Assembly (NCBI RefSeq): GCF_022605165.1
Contig: NC_063071.1
Span: 2,418,001-2,482,000 of the forward strand
Length of the DNA: 64,000 nucleotides
Direction of reading: 5' to 3'
Source of the DNA: Purpureocillium takamizusanense
Taxonomy: Eukaryota > Ascomycota > Sordariomycetes > Hypocreales > Ophiocordycipitaceae
This document shows positions 1 to 11,088 of this stretch, piece by piece (the stretch's first letter is position 1; each line of letters opens with the position of its first letter). A program made the translations under genes and the position numbers. The notes under the pieces are model-generated. The model saw only the letters and a program-made list of their open reading frames with translations, was not told the DNA's origin and searched no databases.

Positions 1-883
1 CGCGAGGCCCCCAAAAGAGCCCGCCCGTCAGCCTCTTACGGAGGGAGGGCCCCAGCCCATTTCCCTTCCCTTCCCAACTCACTCTCTCCGCCCCCCTTGC
101 TGTCTCTGCCAATATTGCTCCTCCCTCCCTGATTACCAACACCCATCGACGACGACACGACACGACCACGGCCGCCATCACAACGACGACGACGACGACG
201 ATCCTCGAGGCCGCGCTGCTCTGCTACTGCCCACCCATTACTCGAGCGCGGGTCGTCGTCTCCTTCGCACTTTTGGCAGCGCCGCTCGTCGCGTGCTGTG
301 TCTACACCCTGAGGCATTTGGGCTTTCGCCCCCGACTCCAACCAGCGGCCAGTCACGCTACATCCTCCTGTGTCTCGGTCCCCGTTGTGCCAGGGCCTGC
401 CTGAAACATCAGCACAATCTGCGCCATCACCATCTCACGCCGTCGACCTGTGCTCTCTTTCCCTCCTCAACCGCCATCGCCCATCATCACCCATCATCCT
501 CGTGCAGCAGTCTTTTTTTCCCGCCCCGAGCGCTTCGCCGACAGGCTTTCCATCGCCGACAGCAGCCCCGTACCGCCCTCGATTTGCCTCCGGTCGAAAT
601 CCGCCACTCGGTCAATCCGGAGGCACAAGACTGCTCTTTGCCGTTGCTCCGCAATCACGGCATCGAGTCCTGCAGCAAACACGACGCCGCTAGTTGCATC
701 AGCCTGGCTGTTGCATCGGTACGTGGATTCCGCTCCCCTCTCCCAAGGGGGGAATACGTGCGCCCGATCAGCCATCCGTGACGGCGCCCAATTTCACCCT
801 GAATCCGCCGCCCTTGCTCCTCATCGACAACCGCCTACGATCTCGCCGTCAACAACTGCCATCCGTCGTTACGGCCGCCCAGC
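1..883 (+). promoter_or_regulatory. Upstream region and leader of the MUB1 gene
   Basis: No gene is seen here. The stretch is rich in C and T on the plus strand, which is common in fungal promoters and leaders. It contains a short ACG triplet run near 180-200. Several open frames overlap here but none has recognisable protein character. It most likely holds the promoter and 5' leader of the MUB1 gene that starts at 884. Confidence 0.5.
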
Positions 884-2761
884 ATGAGGGAGGTCAACTT
901 CAGCATCCCCAACGTCAACAAGGCGTCGGTGGGCATCACCACCGCGCTATACGACCGTCGCGCCCTTGACTGCACGTCGACACTACCGCTCATCAACTCG
1001 CTCAACCATCTTGCCTACCTCACCACATCCTCCGCTCGGATCCGCGACATCCTCACCGTCGATGGCGGCATCGAACGTCTTGTTTGCATCCTCAAGCAGG
1101 GTCGCAGTAAGGATATGATGGGCATGTGGAAATGGAACCTGGCTTTCCAGTGCGTCGTCAATATCGGTGTTCGTGGTACCGAGAATGTCCGCACCCGAGT
1201 CGTTGAGGCAGACATGGTACCCGTCATTGCCACCATTCTCGATAATTACATCAAAGTCATCGAGAAGTGCCGCGAAAAGGCCGAAGAGGCTAGTCAAAAA
1301 CAGTTACATGACCATCACCATCGTCGGCATCGCGGCCACGACCGGAGTTCGCCGAAGACATCCGCGTCTTTTACCAGCCGCGCAGTGCGCCCCGAGCTTG
1401 ACCAGAGAAGCGCCCGACGGCATGGGCCACCTCCTTCCATTGACGTCTCTGCTAGCTTTGCCGGCCCATCGTCCGCCGGGGGGGCGTCTGGGTCCGAGGC
1501 TGCCACAGCCGGCCCCGCCCCTGCGAGGAGCGCCGTGGCTACACCAGAACGTCCCGTGACAACCCCAAGTCGCCATCGGCACAGCTTTCGCGAATCCACT
1601 GCTCGCTTGCCAGCGACCGTCACCCCTGGTCAGCTTTTGCAACCGCTGGCAACTCCCGGTCAGGGCAGAGATGTTATGGGCAACTTCGTTCGGCCGGTCC
1701 GCGATATTGACCGTCTAGCTTCGATGGCGCCTTTCGCCCACACAGACGCTGCATCTCAGCCAACCTCGCCGACGACACCTCTCCCGCCTCCCCAGCTCCG
1801 TTCGCCAACGGTGCGGCCCACCAACAACATGGACGCCTCGAATCGACAGCGGCGTAGGCCCTCCATCAGACATCAAAACTCCACCGTCGAAGGGGACGAC
1901 TTGAACGCGGATAGCATGCCGTCTGACGAGTCACCAGACGCTGAAATGACTGGAACCGCAGATATTCAGTCAGCCGTCGGCATTCAGGATATCTCAATGG
2001 AGGATGGCGAGAGCATGTTGACTGGCTCCTCATTGGAGCTGACAAACCCGACAGTATCAGAAGCCCATCAAGACGCCGGCACGTTCAACATCACCCATCG
2101 TGCGCCAATTGATGGCAGCATCGGCAATAATGCAAACACTGCACCCGTCGCGCCCATGGGTCTGTCCCCCAACCGCCCTGCCATGGTCACGCCGCCACAA
2201 CCAACCGCACCCAACTCGACAGTACCCCGCTATCTGCTTGATCGTCACTATACTCCCAATCAGCACATGCTCGCCGCAATGCCTCGGGAAGAGGACGTGC
2301 TCATGTCGCTGCAGCTTCTGGCTTACGTATCCAAGTATTGTGGGCTGAGATCGTATTTTCAGCAAAGCCACCTCGTTCCAAAGCTCGCCATTGGCAAGGA
2401 CCTTGATCTTCTCGACGGTGAAGAAGACAGCTCGGACGCTTCTCACAGAGATTCGGCGGATGAGGAATACTTGCTGCCCAATGACTTCAACCTCTTTCCC
2501 CTCGTTGAGAAGTTCACCGTCAGGTACCACAGCACCGATATGCAGTATTGGGCGGGCGTAGTCATGCGGAATCTCTGCCGCAAAGACGATACCCGCGGCG
2601 GCATCCGGCAATGCGCCTACTACCAATGCGGAAAATGGGAGGAGTACACACGACAGTTTGCGAAGTGCCGACGGTGCCGACGCACCAAGTACTGCAGCAA
2701 GGAGTGCCAAAAGAGCGCCTGGGCCTTCCACCGCCATTGGTGTGTTGCTGCGTCGCAATGA
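884..2761 (+). CDS. mub1: MYND zinc-finger protein MUB1/SamB
   Basis: A single exon encodes 625 residues. Known role of the family: MUB1 (SamB in Aspergillus) is a partner of the Ubr2/Rad6 ubiquitin ligase. It helps turn over the proteasome-gene activator Rpn4 in yeast and affects growth polarity in moulds. The N-terminus (MREVNFSIPNVNKASVGITT) and the following helical, armadillo-like stretch to about residue 125 match the family. The middle, about 135-460, is low-complexity and rich in Ser, Pro and Thr. A second conserved block lies around 465-570. The C-terminus is a MYND finger, about residues 577-620, with the expected Cys/His series: CAYYQC, CRRC, YCSKECQ and HRHWC. The start was chosen because the family begins exactly here. 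It lies convergent to EBP2. Confidence 0.93.
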   Translation: MREVNFSIPNVNKASVGITTALYDRRALDCTSTLPLINSLNHLAYLTTSSARIRDILTVDGGIERLVCILKQGRSKDMMGMWKWNLAFQCVVNIGVRGTENVRTRVVEADMVPVIATILDNYIKVIEKCREKAEEASQKQLHDHHHRRHRGHDRSSPKTSASFTSRAVRPELDQRSARRHGPPPSIDVSASFAGPSSAGGASGSEAATAGPAPARSAVATPERPVTTPSRHRHSFRESTARLPATVTPGQLLQPLATPGQGRDVMGNFVRPVRDIDRLASMAPFAHTDAASQPTSPTTPLPPPQLRSPTVRPTNNMDASNRQRRRPSIRHQNSTVEGDDLNADSMPSDESPDAEMTGTADIQSAVGIQDISMEDGESMLTGSSLELTNPTVSEAHQDAGTFNITHRAPIDGSIGNNANTAPVAPMGLSPNRPAMVTPPQPTAPNSTVPRYLLDRHYTPNQHMLAAMPREEDVLMSLQLLAYVSKYCGLRSYFQQSHLVPKLAIGKDLDLLDGEEDSSDASHRDSADEEYLLPNDFNLFPLVEKFTVRYHSTDMQYWAGVVMRNLCRKDDTRGGIRQCAYYQCGKWEEYTRQFAKCRRCRRTKYCSKECQKSAWAFHRHWCVAASQ

Positions 2762-3783
2762 GAGCTATGGGGGCTATCGGCGACTGCGTACATCTATCTG
2801 GCGGCCCATGCCAGGAATGATGGCCCCCGCATGGCGTTTGATTTTTTGATTTCGCTCGACAGTTCACTGAAGGTTGCGACTGCATAGCAAAACACAGCGT
2901 CTGAACAGCGCGTAACGGCATTTCCTCTCGATACCACGGGTTTTATGGCGTCCAGGGTCCGCATCGGCATTCGTGGGAGAATCACCTCAATCGGGGGTTC
3001 TCCTGTATGGGTCTGTCTCATTGTCGCTGTGGCTTCGGCCGGCCATCGACCTCTCGCACCAGCATTGGATCCATCGGGTGGCACTGGCATTGAGAAAGCA
3101 CCGATTATCACCTCTATATACATAACTACGGATCTACAAATACATTAGCACTTACTCTGCAGGTCCCGGCTCGCTGCGCCTGTCGATGGACCTTTTCGGC
3201 ACGTATAAGGGACCGCCTCGTTGTGGCAGGGATGGCAGGTACAAAGGAAACAACACGGCGAGGCAGTGGGCGCAACTGCGCCAAGGAGAAGCACGGGAGA
3301 GGGTAGTCATCGAAAGTCTTTACATATTCCTTAACGTCCTAGAGAGAACAACGACCTCATGAAGCACACCACGAACACGCGTCCAGGATTGTAGTCTCAT
3401 GCGTGTACGTAGTAGCTCGCAAGAATTTACACACAGCCTGCTTCCTTTGCCAGTAGCTCCTCCCTGTCTGCTTCAGATTCATCGTCATTTAGATGGACGG
3501 ACCTTTTCTGATAGTACATTGTGAATGCACATCCACACCGAATAAGGGCGATCCCATGTGAGACGAGTCAATCAGTAAATCGAAGTTTACCCGTGACAGT
3601 GTGCCTCAGACCGCCATACTATGGCGGCGCGAATGGCTGGCTCCTGGATTTGCTTTGATTGGCTTCATCTACATGCTTGACATGCTCGTGGGTATCCAAC
3701 CCTACACAATGTAGCATATTAGTGGCTGGGAAAACACAATGCATTAGGTCTCCGGCTTAGCCAGGCCCATCAGGTTCAAGCCT
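2762..3783. other. Intergenic, convergent 3' regions
   Basis: No gene is seen. This kilobase separates the stop codons of MUB1 (+) and EBP2 (-), so it should hold both 3' UTRs and polyadenylation sites. Open frames here are short and lack codon structure. Confidence 0.5.
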
Positions 3784-5118
3784 TTACCGCGTGCCCATCG
3801 CCTTTCTCCTAGCCTTGCCGGGCCGCTGCGCCTTCCCCTTCGGCCGACCCGACGACGCTTTCATCTGTTTAGCATTGAAGCCGGAGAGATCGCCTGAGCT
3901 AAGGGCGTCGCCCGACTTGGCATGGCGCTTCTTGCCGCCGAAGCCAAACTTTTCATTCTTCTTTTGACGCTTGGTGTTATGGGACTGCGACTGCTTCCCC
4001 TTGCCGGCGCTGCGTTGGGAGTGCTTGGCCAGCTCGCTCTCGACGCCGACGTCAAACATGTCAGCCTCATTAGTGCCCAAGTCGCCGCCAGACTCTTGGC
4101 GCTCTGTGCGCGAGAAAAACCGTCAGCAAATGTTATCCTGCGTGTGATGAGGAAGTGGGACCGATCCTTACTTCTCTTAAGCGTCTTAATCTTCTCAAGT
4201 GTCTCACGTTTCTCCTTCTGGCGTTCCTGTAGCTTAGCGACCTGAACCTGCTTGCCAAACTTCTTGAGATCGCGCAGCTTGCGGGCCTCGGCGGCTGCCT
4301 TCTTGGCGGACGCCTCCTCAAGCAGCTTGGCCTTGACCTTGTCCATGTGCGCATCCTCCTTGACCATCTCGGCGAAGTAATCCTTGGGCCGGGAGAAGGG
4401 GACGCCTTCCGCTAGGAGCTTGGAGCGCCCGCTGAGGGCGGCGTCTCGGCATTGCGTGTAGAATGCCAGCTCGCGCTGGAGATCGTCGGACACATCAGGG
4501 ATTGAGTCGGCCGTGTCGGCAGTGGCGAGGATAGTCTGATGCGATGCGAAAGGAACAGACTTGTCTGTCGGGAGGGCTATGCGGTCGAGCACGGCCTGCA
4601 AGGCGGCTGTGTTGTTGATGGTGAGGCGGCTGTGGGGAATGAGGTCTTCTTTGTCCTCATCGTCGAGGTCCTCCAGGTCCGACACGGGTATATCCTCGTC
4701 GCTGTCGTCATCTTCGTCTTGCCTATCATCGTCGGCAGACGGCACTCGCCTTGTAACCGATGGCTTCTTTACTCTTGTTATCTTCTCCTCGAGCTCGATG
4801 GATGACTCCGAAGTGTCGCTGTCGTCCACCCCATCCAGATTCAACTGTGAGAAATGCGTCAGTAAGGATATTGCCCGTCATGTTTGCGCGCTTGCATACT
4901 GTGGCCTGTGCATCCTCTTCCTCGTCTTCATCCTCGTCCTCGTCGTCAAGACTCTCCCCTTTCTCCGGTTCTTCGGGCTGCGGATCTTGGGCCTCCTGTT
5001 CGACCTCTGCTCGCTTGCGCTTGAGGGCGGCTTTGTGCTGCTTCTCTTGCTTCACTTTGTTGAAGTCGACGCCCTTCTCGGCGGCAAGAGCCAGCCGTAG
5101 TTTACTCTTAGTGACCAT
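3784..5118 (-). CDS. ebp2: rRNA-processing protein EBP2
   Basis: Three exons, complement(3784-4103, 4172-4844, 4900-5118), give 403 residues, normal for the family. EBP2 is a nucleolar factor needed for 27S pre-rRNA processing and 60S subunit assembly. Exon 1 starts MVTKSKLRLALAAEKG and carries a long acidic run. Exon 2 holds the conserved EBP2 core: a block around RELAFYTQCRDAAL, then a Lys/Glu-rich coiled-coil stretch with KKFGKQVQVAKLQERQKEKR. Exon 3 is very basic, with glycine/lysine tracts and the ending RRKAMGTR. Intron 1 (4845-4899, 55 nt) has GTATGC and an ACTGAC branch site. Intron 2 (4104-4171, 68 nt) has GTAAGG and GCTGAC. Frames join exactly. A longer in-frame extension upstream of 5118 exists, but MVTKSK is the usual family start. 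Confidence 0.93.
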
Positions 5119-5789
5119 GGCGGCAGTTTTGGGGCGGAAACGGCGCTCCAAGACTTGGGGGGTGCGGTGTGAAGTTAAAGTCAAGGCCTGCTCGCTCAAT
5201 TGCGATGGGTGACCAAATCGGCAGGCGCTGCGGGCAGTAAGTGGGTGCAGTTTCGAAGAAAAAAATCCTGGGATTCTGCCTGGCAATTCGACCTCACCGC
5301 CTTTTCCTGGTTTGATCACAGCGCCAAGCCACCTTACCTAATGCGGCCACGGACCTCAAGGAGATCAAGATTGATAACCCACGTGTGTACGTACTATGTA
5401 CTACGTGCTACGTTGTGAAATCCCTCTTGGTTTCACTCCTGTGTCGCATCTTTCGTTATTGCATCACTCTCCATTGTTCCTGTTGCTTGCCGGATGGAAA
5501 CAAGCGGGCTGGCCGAGAGCCACAAACGCAACGCCCGTCATCCCTGCCTCGGTACTACTCTTCTTCGATTGACGCCATGTGCCCAGAGCTCGCTCATCTG
5601 GTCTGAATCGCGCGAATGGGGTCAGAGGCGTTCATTGCCCCCGGGCTCCTGGAACAATCAATGAGACATTTATCTTGTCTCAACCGGTGGACGGGCCCAA
5701 GATGGAAGGGAGCGAAGGGGTACCCTCAGTGTCCATCGAAACTATTTCCGTTTATTTGAGCGCACTGAATGCTGCATATTTGCATTGGG

Positions 5790-5836
<47 letters not shown>

Positions 5837-6335
5837 ATTTTCATCACAGATTCAGGGGGGCTCAAGATGTTAAAGGCCTTGTAGCAGGCGTTTTGGTGAC
5901 AGCACAGGCATGGCACAAATCACGATAAAGTATTGGGACTTGTACGCGCGGCAAGACTCTTGTATTGCATGCGAATCATTCATGATGATGAAGATTACAG
6001 CCCAGCTTGTTCCATCAAAGCTGTCATCCGGCCCATTTGTAAGCCTCGACCCCAATATCAGTTCGTGTCATTGGGCTCGTATCCCCGTATTGGGTATTTG
6101 TTGTTGTTTGAAAAGGAGCTCGTTTTCCAACCGCAGCGCCGCGCGGTGTCAAAAAAGCCCAAATGTTGTACAAAAAGTCGAAAGTTTCAAAGCACCCACT
6201 CCTCCGCCCATGTGCGGCATCCTTGTGAAGAGAGCCTCTGGTCGTTCCGATGCGTTTGACCAGCATTGAGAGGATGTCGAAATGGGCCAGAGGAGTGGCC
6301 AGTCCTCGTTCGCGGGGAACATGGCGACTGGCACT
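5119..6335. other. Intergenic between EBP2 and the pheromone gene
   Basis: No gene is supported. The stretch next to 5118 is the EBP2 promoter side. The stretch next to 6336 is the 3' side of the pheromone gene. It contains the TA/TG dinucleotide repeat listed separately. Confidence 0.45.
5790..5832. repeat. (TA)n(TG)n microsatellite
   Basis: About seven TA units are followed by about fourteen TG units. This is a simple-sequence repeat in intergenic DNA, likely length-variable between strains. Confidence 0.95.
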
Positions 6336-6416
6336 TTACATGACAGTGCAGCCGAGCCAGTGAGCCTGGTGGCTGCCCTTGGAGACGGAGGAGGTGTTCT
6401 TGGTGTTGGCAGGCAT
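6336..6416 (-). CDS. Lipopeptide (a-factor-type) mating pheromone precursor, 26 residues
   Basis: A 26-codon frame starts MPANTKNTS and ends WLGCTVM, then TAA. The last four residues, CTVM, form a CaaX prenylation box. The preceding LG gives the (L/I)GC(T/S)VM pattern that I recall from hypocrealean a-type pheromones, including the repeats of Trichoderma hybrid pheromone precursors. Length, polar Ser/Thr/Asn N-terminus and aromatic residue before the box resemble Neurospora MFA-1, a precursor of similar size. Known family role: the peptide is farnesylated, trimmed, carboxymethylated and exported by an ABC transporter, then sensed by the Ste3-type receptor. The gene looks real rather than a chance frame. 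It has a CA-rich leader, a CAACCAACATGCC start context, and a TATA-like CATAAAAGGC about 125 nt upstream. No intron is needed. The main uncertainty is that so short a frame is judged by its motif and context alone. Confidence 0.85.
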   Translation of the reverse strand: MPANTKNTSSVSKGSHQAHWLGCTVM

Positions 6417-6537
6417 GTTGGTTGTGAGGGTTGAAGACTGGAAGTCTCGAAGAGGTTTGTAGTGTAGATGTTGTAGTTTGAAGATTGTTTTTGATGCTGA
6501 TGGTGATAGAATCTCCTGTCGAGGGGGGGCAACCTGT

Positions 6538-6547
6538 GCCTTTTATG
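6538..6547 (-). promoter_or_regulatory. TATA-like box of the pheromone gene
   Basis: On the minus strand this reads CATAAAAGGC, about 125 nt before the pheromone start codon. Transcription from some 30 nt downstream would give a leader of about 95 nt. That leader is CA-rich and free of G runs, as is typical of strongly expressed fungal mRNAs. Functional role is inferred. Confidence 0.5.
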
Positions 6548-6595
6548 CGAAATCTTGACAGACGAGACAAAGGACTTTCCCCGCCGAGGCATCGT

Positions 6596-6620
6596 GGCCC
6601 GGGCTTGAGATGCCCGGGCC
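6596..6620. repeat. Perfect 9-bp inverted repeat upstream of the pheromone gene
   Basis: GGCCCGGGC at 6596-6604 and GCCCGGGCC at 6612-6620 flank a 7-nt spacer. It sits about 180-200 nt upstream of the pheromone start codon and just upstream of the TATA-like box. It could be a binding site for a dimeric factor or a chance GC-rich palindrome. Confidence 0.6.
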
Positions 6621-9600
6621 TTTGAAGCAACGTGTGAGGAATCACCTCCCCCGCTCGCCGTTCGGCTAGCCGTCCTGCAAGCCTGTGCGATTGTTTAGGG
6701 CGCCGATGGCATTGTTCGTCTGTCCCATCACTTCCGATGTGGCTGCATCAGAACCGGCCGGGGCCGTTGGGCCCAAAGGCCGCGCATGTTTGCACCGTCG
6801 GACGGGGAGCTGGCACGCGAACCATGGTCGCCACGGGATGCCCTTGGCCGCGAGGGGGTGCCGACATCGTTCGACGCGGACCGGACGTGACAGTTTGACA
6901 TGCCTGACCTTGGCCGTCGGTGGGCTTCAGCGCAATGTGTGGCCTTAGTATTGTTCCTGTGCCTGTCAGTGCGCCACCGAGCGCCACGCCCTGACAGCTG
7001 GATCTTGGGGGGGGGGGGCTCCACCATGTTTTGCGATGCTAGCACGAGGTAGTAGATGCAAGCCGGATCGCGCACAGTAGGATCCCAGCACCGCAAAGTC
7101 CTTGTTGTGGACGAAACAGCTCTGTGCAGCATTGTCCTGTACAGTGTAAGCGCTGCACGGCATTGTAACCACCCCGGGACGTAGTTGCCCCTGCACAACC
7201 TGGTGTTTGGATTTTGACGTTGGGTCCCGGCTGTGGCCACTCGATTGACATGGGTGAGCAAGCGCCACTGCAGAAAATGGACCAACCCCGGACTCTACGG
7301 AGCAATGGCACCTGGCACCTCCCCTCCTCGGTGGCCAATGAGTAGGAACGAGGGGTCCAGGGTCTTGGATCCACGAGATGAATGTTGCAGTGTAGGTACT
7401 TAGTGCTGTACGACGTACAGCAGGGCTCTACTAACGTTAGTACGTTCATATACATTACAGCACTACAGATGAAAAGTGTTGGCGGGCCAGCATGGCTCGT
7501 CAGGGTAGTACCTTATGTATGGTAGGTAACGTAGGTACTGTACAGTGTACAATACGCTTACAGTCTGGAGCGGCGTAATAATACCTAGGTAGGTAGGTAG
7601 TCATTAGGCGCCTGAGTTTGCTTCGATTGTGTCGAGCCATGCGGGTGATTGACAGTTGACCGAGGCAGGGCCAACGCAAGCGGCCGTCCCCGTGCAGGCA
7701 GGGAGACGTTGGAGCATCAAGCGCCGAGTCCACTGTTGTTGAGGCAAATTTGGCCAAGTGAGCCTCGCCCATGCTGCAAGGCGTAGGCCAGGGTCCCGCC
7801 CATCGGTGGAATTCCGACCGATGTCATCACGAACAAGACAATGGGAAAGCAGGCCACGAGCAAACACTCGAGAGTCGAGACCCCGGACGACCCAACAAGA
7901 AGCGAGGGGGTGCGTGCGATGCCAGGCATCTACTATGTACTTATGTATGTGGGCGGGGGGGAGGAGACCATATACTGCACACCTCATACACTCCGCGTAA
8001 CGCCAAGCCACGACCGCCATGCGGCGTCAAGGGTGCCCCGTGCGGCGCTGTAGCGACATCGTGGCGACATCGTGGCTGTCCCAGCAGTTTGCAACAATCC
8101 GGGGAGCAAGACTCTGAATGCCCAGCTGTGCCTACGATGGATGGGCAACGAATGCGTTCGAGAAGCCTTGCAGTGGTAAATCGGCTTGGACAACTGGGTT
8201 CTACGGGTGGAACAGGTTGCCGAGTATATTGCCACAATCTTCCACGTGGTATTCATCGATCAACGCTCTCTTGCTCGACTCGACGCTCACAAGGCTGCGA
8301 TGTGGGAGCCCTCCATCCGCCCGGCGCGTGCCGAATAGGCCCCCTGCTGTTCTCCACGGTTCGTGCCCGGTAGACTGGGAGGACTCGTTGGGGGGGGGGG
8401 GGCGGGCGGCCGACCGACGTGCGGGCTGGCGACGAACAAGGGATGCGAGCGCCTCGAGGCAGAAATTGCCCAGGGTATTTTCCGGTGACGATTGCATTGT
8501 TTCCCGCCTCAAACGATTGTCAGCTGGCGGCCAGCCAACGTGCCCGGCTGCCTGCCTTACTGATTAACTTGGTTAGTACGTTGGACGTACATATGGACCA
8601 TCATGGTCAGCCCCATTCACACTTTTTTGCGGCGGACGGCCGCGTTGGACAATGGACATTTGCACCGCAGCTCGGCCAGCACAACGGAGCTGCAGGGATG
8701 ATCCATAGCGCAGCCCCGTAAGGTTGATGGTAAGGATGGGTACTTCGTACACACCTACGTTCTGTGTCCCAAGCAGTGCGGTGCTTGTTGAGGAGTCGAG
8801 CGTCAAGACTCGAGTGGGTCGGGGCCGGTATTTGGAGGAGGGAAAATGCTATCGGATAATGACTCCGAGGTCCGTGGCGCTCCGCACGGTTGGTTCTGTG
8901 CCGAAAACAGTATTGTGCGCCTTACCCAAGGTACCTTACACCTTACCTGAGGTTTAACCTTGATTGGTGCGGTACTGTACTACCTGTATCGTACCTACTT
9001 TACTTCGTACTTATCTTATAGTAATGCGGTAAGGCGCCTACCTTAATACCCAGGGTATCTAGGAACCTACCTAGGTAAGTACGAAGTATATACAAATAAA
9101 CAGGTAGGCGTCCAGGTACTCAAGATATTGTAAGGTATCCTACAGTCTCTCCTAAGGTAGTACTAAGGTAGCTCCTTACCTCGCTCACTAGCAGTACCTC
9201 TAACCCAAGGTACTGTTCAAGCTAGGACCTTAAACTGTGCTGTCTCGCCATGCCGCCCCTCTCACATGGTCTCCAATCTTTCGTTTGCTGCGGAGCTTGG
9301 TCCTCGGCCGGCATCAACAGTCGGCTCGTGACAAGGTGCTAGGACACGGATGGCGATGCGCATACCATCGGTGCGACGCGAGCACCGGACACCCTGCGCG
9401 CCCCGCGACCGCAGCGGATCGACTACGACACTTTGGCCACTTTCGTACCAATGTACGTTCCCATGCGTTGGTAGCATGTTTGCCAGACATCCAAGGCCCG
9501 AGCAAGCTTGCGGGCGAGCCAATGCAGTTGGTGCACTCCAAGCGCCAACAGGAGCCCCAACCTGGAAGCCAGCGGTGGTACAATCCTAGTGCTCTTGTAC

Positions 9601-10079
9601 CTGGAGATCTACCCGCAACTTATCTGAGCAGCACCTGCCAGGGGTAGGTACCTAATTGACCAGGTCTATGGGCAGGCATCAGCTGGAAGTGTTAGTACTT
9701 TATACGTCAGTGCTGGAAGAGGGTATTGCAGTGCAAATATACATAAGGTAGATACTACTAATAAACACATGGATGAATTTATGCCGGTCCAGCGGTTGCT
9801 CGCTCGCTTAGTAGTACTACGTACCTGTTACGTTAATTACCTAGTGCTGGGCATCCGATGCGCCCGCCTGCGCCGCGCCTGCCCTTGTCGATTGCCAACC
9901 GAGTGGGCCCCGCCAGCAAATTTCCGTACCCTCCAACCTCAAACGACCTCTCGCTTTTTCGCAAAGCGTCTGCCCAGCCCACACGTTGGCGACACAGCGC
10001 ACGTCGCTCTGTCGCATACCGCTCGTGGCGAAACGAAACGGATTGGCCCAAGTCACAATCGCAGCAGTTGGGTGGAACA
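6621..10079. other. Gene-poor 3.5 kb with GTACCT-type motif clusters
   Basis: I find no supported gene. The longest open frame (7771-8373, plus, 200 codons) has no domain, low-complexity composition and competing frames on both strands. The left end is probably the pheromone promoter. Two sub-stretches (about 7380-7610 and 8925-9240, continuing at 9640-9840) are dense in GTACCT, TACCTAGGTA and related words on both strands. Poly-G runs occur near 7009-7018 and 8391-8402. It may hold non-coding RNA or decayed repeats, but nothing in the sequence proves that. Confidence 0.45.
8925..9240. repeat. Cluster of GGTAC/TACCT palindromic words
   Basis: This stretch is a patchwork of short words such as GGTACC, TACCTA, CCTAAGGTA and their complements, with lower GC than its surroundings. 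Similar clusters lie at about 7380-7610, 9640-9840, 18960-19240, 30540-30740 and 34690-35500, always between genes. Confidence 0.6.
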
Positions 10080-11088
10080 ATGCCTCACAAACACAAGAGA
10101 AAGCGCGGCGGCGACGACGATGAGTGAGCTTCTCCCATCCTCAACCCAACCAATATACAAAGCTGAACAATGGTCGCCTAGATACGATCTGCCGCCGTCG
10201 CAAAAAGCTCGACCGCTTCCTGTCTCCACAAGCCGACAGAACGCTAAGCAACAGGCTCGAGCCGTAACTACCAAGCAACGCAAGGGTCGCGCCTCTGACA
10301 ACGATGCTCCGCGCGCATTCAGACGGCTCATGGCCGCGGCACAAGGAAAGAAGACAAGGTCGGGCCTGGACGACGGCAAGGGACCTGGTGATCGCAAAGG
10401 AAAAGTCAAGAAAGCGGGCGGGGAACCACTCGCCGCGGCTGAGGGCTTGCCCGAGACGCCACGAATCCTTCCCGGCGAGGACCTGAGGTCCTTCGCTGCT
10501 CGCGTGGATGCTGCCCTCCCGGTAGCAGGTCTGGCCAAGAAGACCAAGATTAAGGACGGCAAAGACGAGGCCGGCCTCAAGGTCTACCGCACGCGCAAGG
10601 AACGGAAGATGCACAAGCTCTACGACCAATGGAGGGCCGAAGAGCGCAAGATTCAAGAAAGGAAAGAAGAAGAGCTCGAGATCGAGGCCGAGCGTGAATT
10701 GGAAAACGACGGGGCTGGCGTCCTGACATCCTCTGCTTTCATGGACGGGCCCGAAGACACGTCTGGAAAGAAGAAGAAGGGTCGCAGGCGGCGCGGCAAA
10801 GCCGAGCAGGACGACGAGGACCCGTGGCTTGCACTCAAGAAGAAGCGGGCGGAGGCAAAGATCGGGCTACACGACGTGGCACAGGCGCCACCTGAACTCC
10901 ATAAAAAGATACGACAGCAGCTGAGGGTCGGTGATGCTGCCGTTGATGTGGACAGTGTGCCCAAGGCGGCAGGAAGTTTGCGGCGGCGCGAGGAGCTGCA
11001 GACGGCGAGAAACGATGTGGTAGAGGCGTACAGAAAGATACGCGAGCATGAGCAGGCCAAGCTCGACGCGCAGCGGAGAAAGAAATAG
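10080..11088 (+). CDS. Basic coiled-coil protein, CCDC137-like (probable nucleolar)
   Basis: Two exons (10080-10123, 10182-11088) give 316 residues. The intron (58 nt) has GTGAGC and a GCTGAAC branch site, and splices MPHKHKRKRGGDDDE onto YDLPPSQKARPLPV. The protein is strongly basic. A DAPRAFRRLMA block lies near residue 60. A conserved GLKVYRTRKERKMHKLYDQW stretch is followed by Lys/Glu-rich coiled coil, then a KKKKGRRRRGK tract and the segment DPWLALKKKRAEAKIGLHDVAQAPPEL. This layout resembles fungal proteins related to animal CCDC137, a nucleolar protein. Catalytic motifs are absent. The start was chosen because the short first exon has a clean splice into the conserved second. The family name is tentative. 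The gene structure is firmer than the function. Confidence 0.72.

Noticed and set aside
4561..5100. 179-codon plus-strand frame antisense to EBP2
   Set aside because: It is Ser/Leu-rich because it reads the complement of acidic and lysine-rich EBP2 codons. It is a shadow frame.
6149..6645. Two minus-strand frames of about 150 codons across the pheromone locus
   Set aside because: Their composition is that of a CA-rich leader read in wrong phases. The conserved CaaX frame lies in the third phase.
7771..8373. 200-codon open frame on the plus strand in the gene-poor region
   Set aside because: No domain or conserved motif, Arg/Gly/Ser-rich random-like composition, competing frames on the other strand, and no splice or start context of note.
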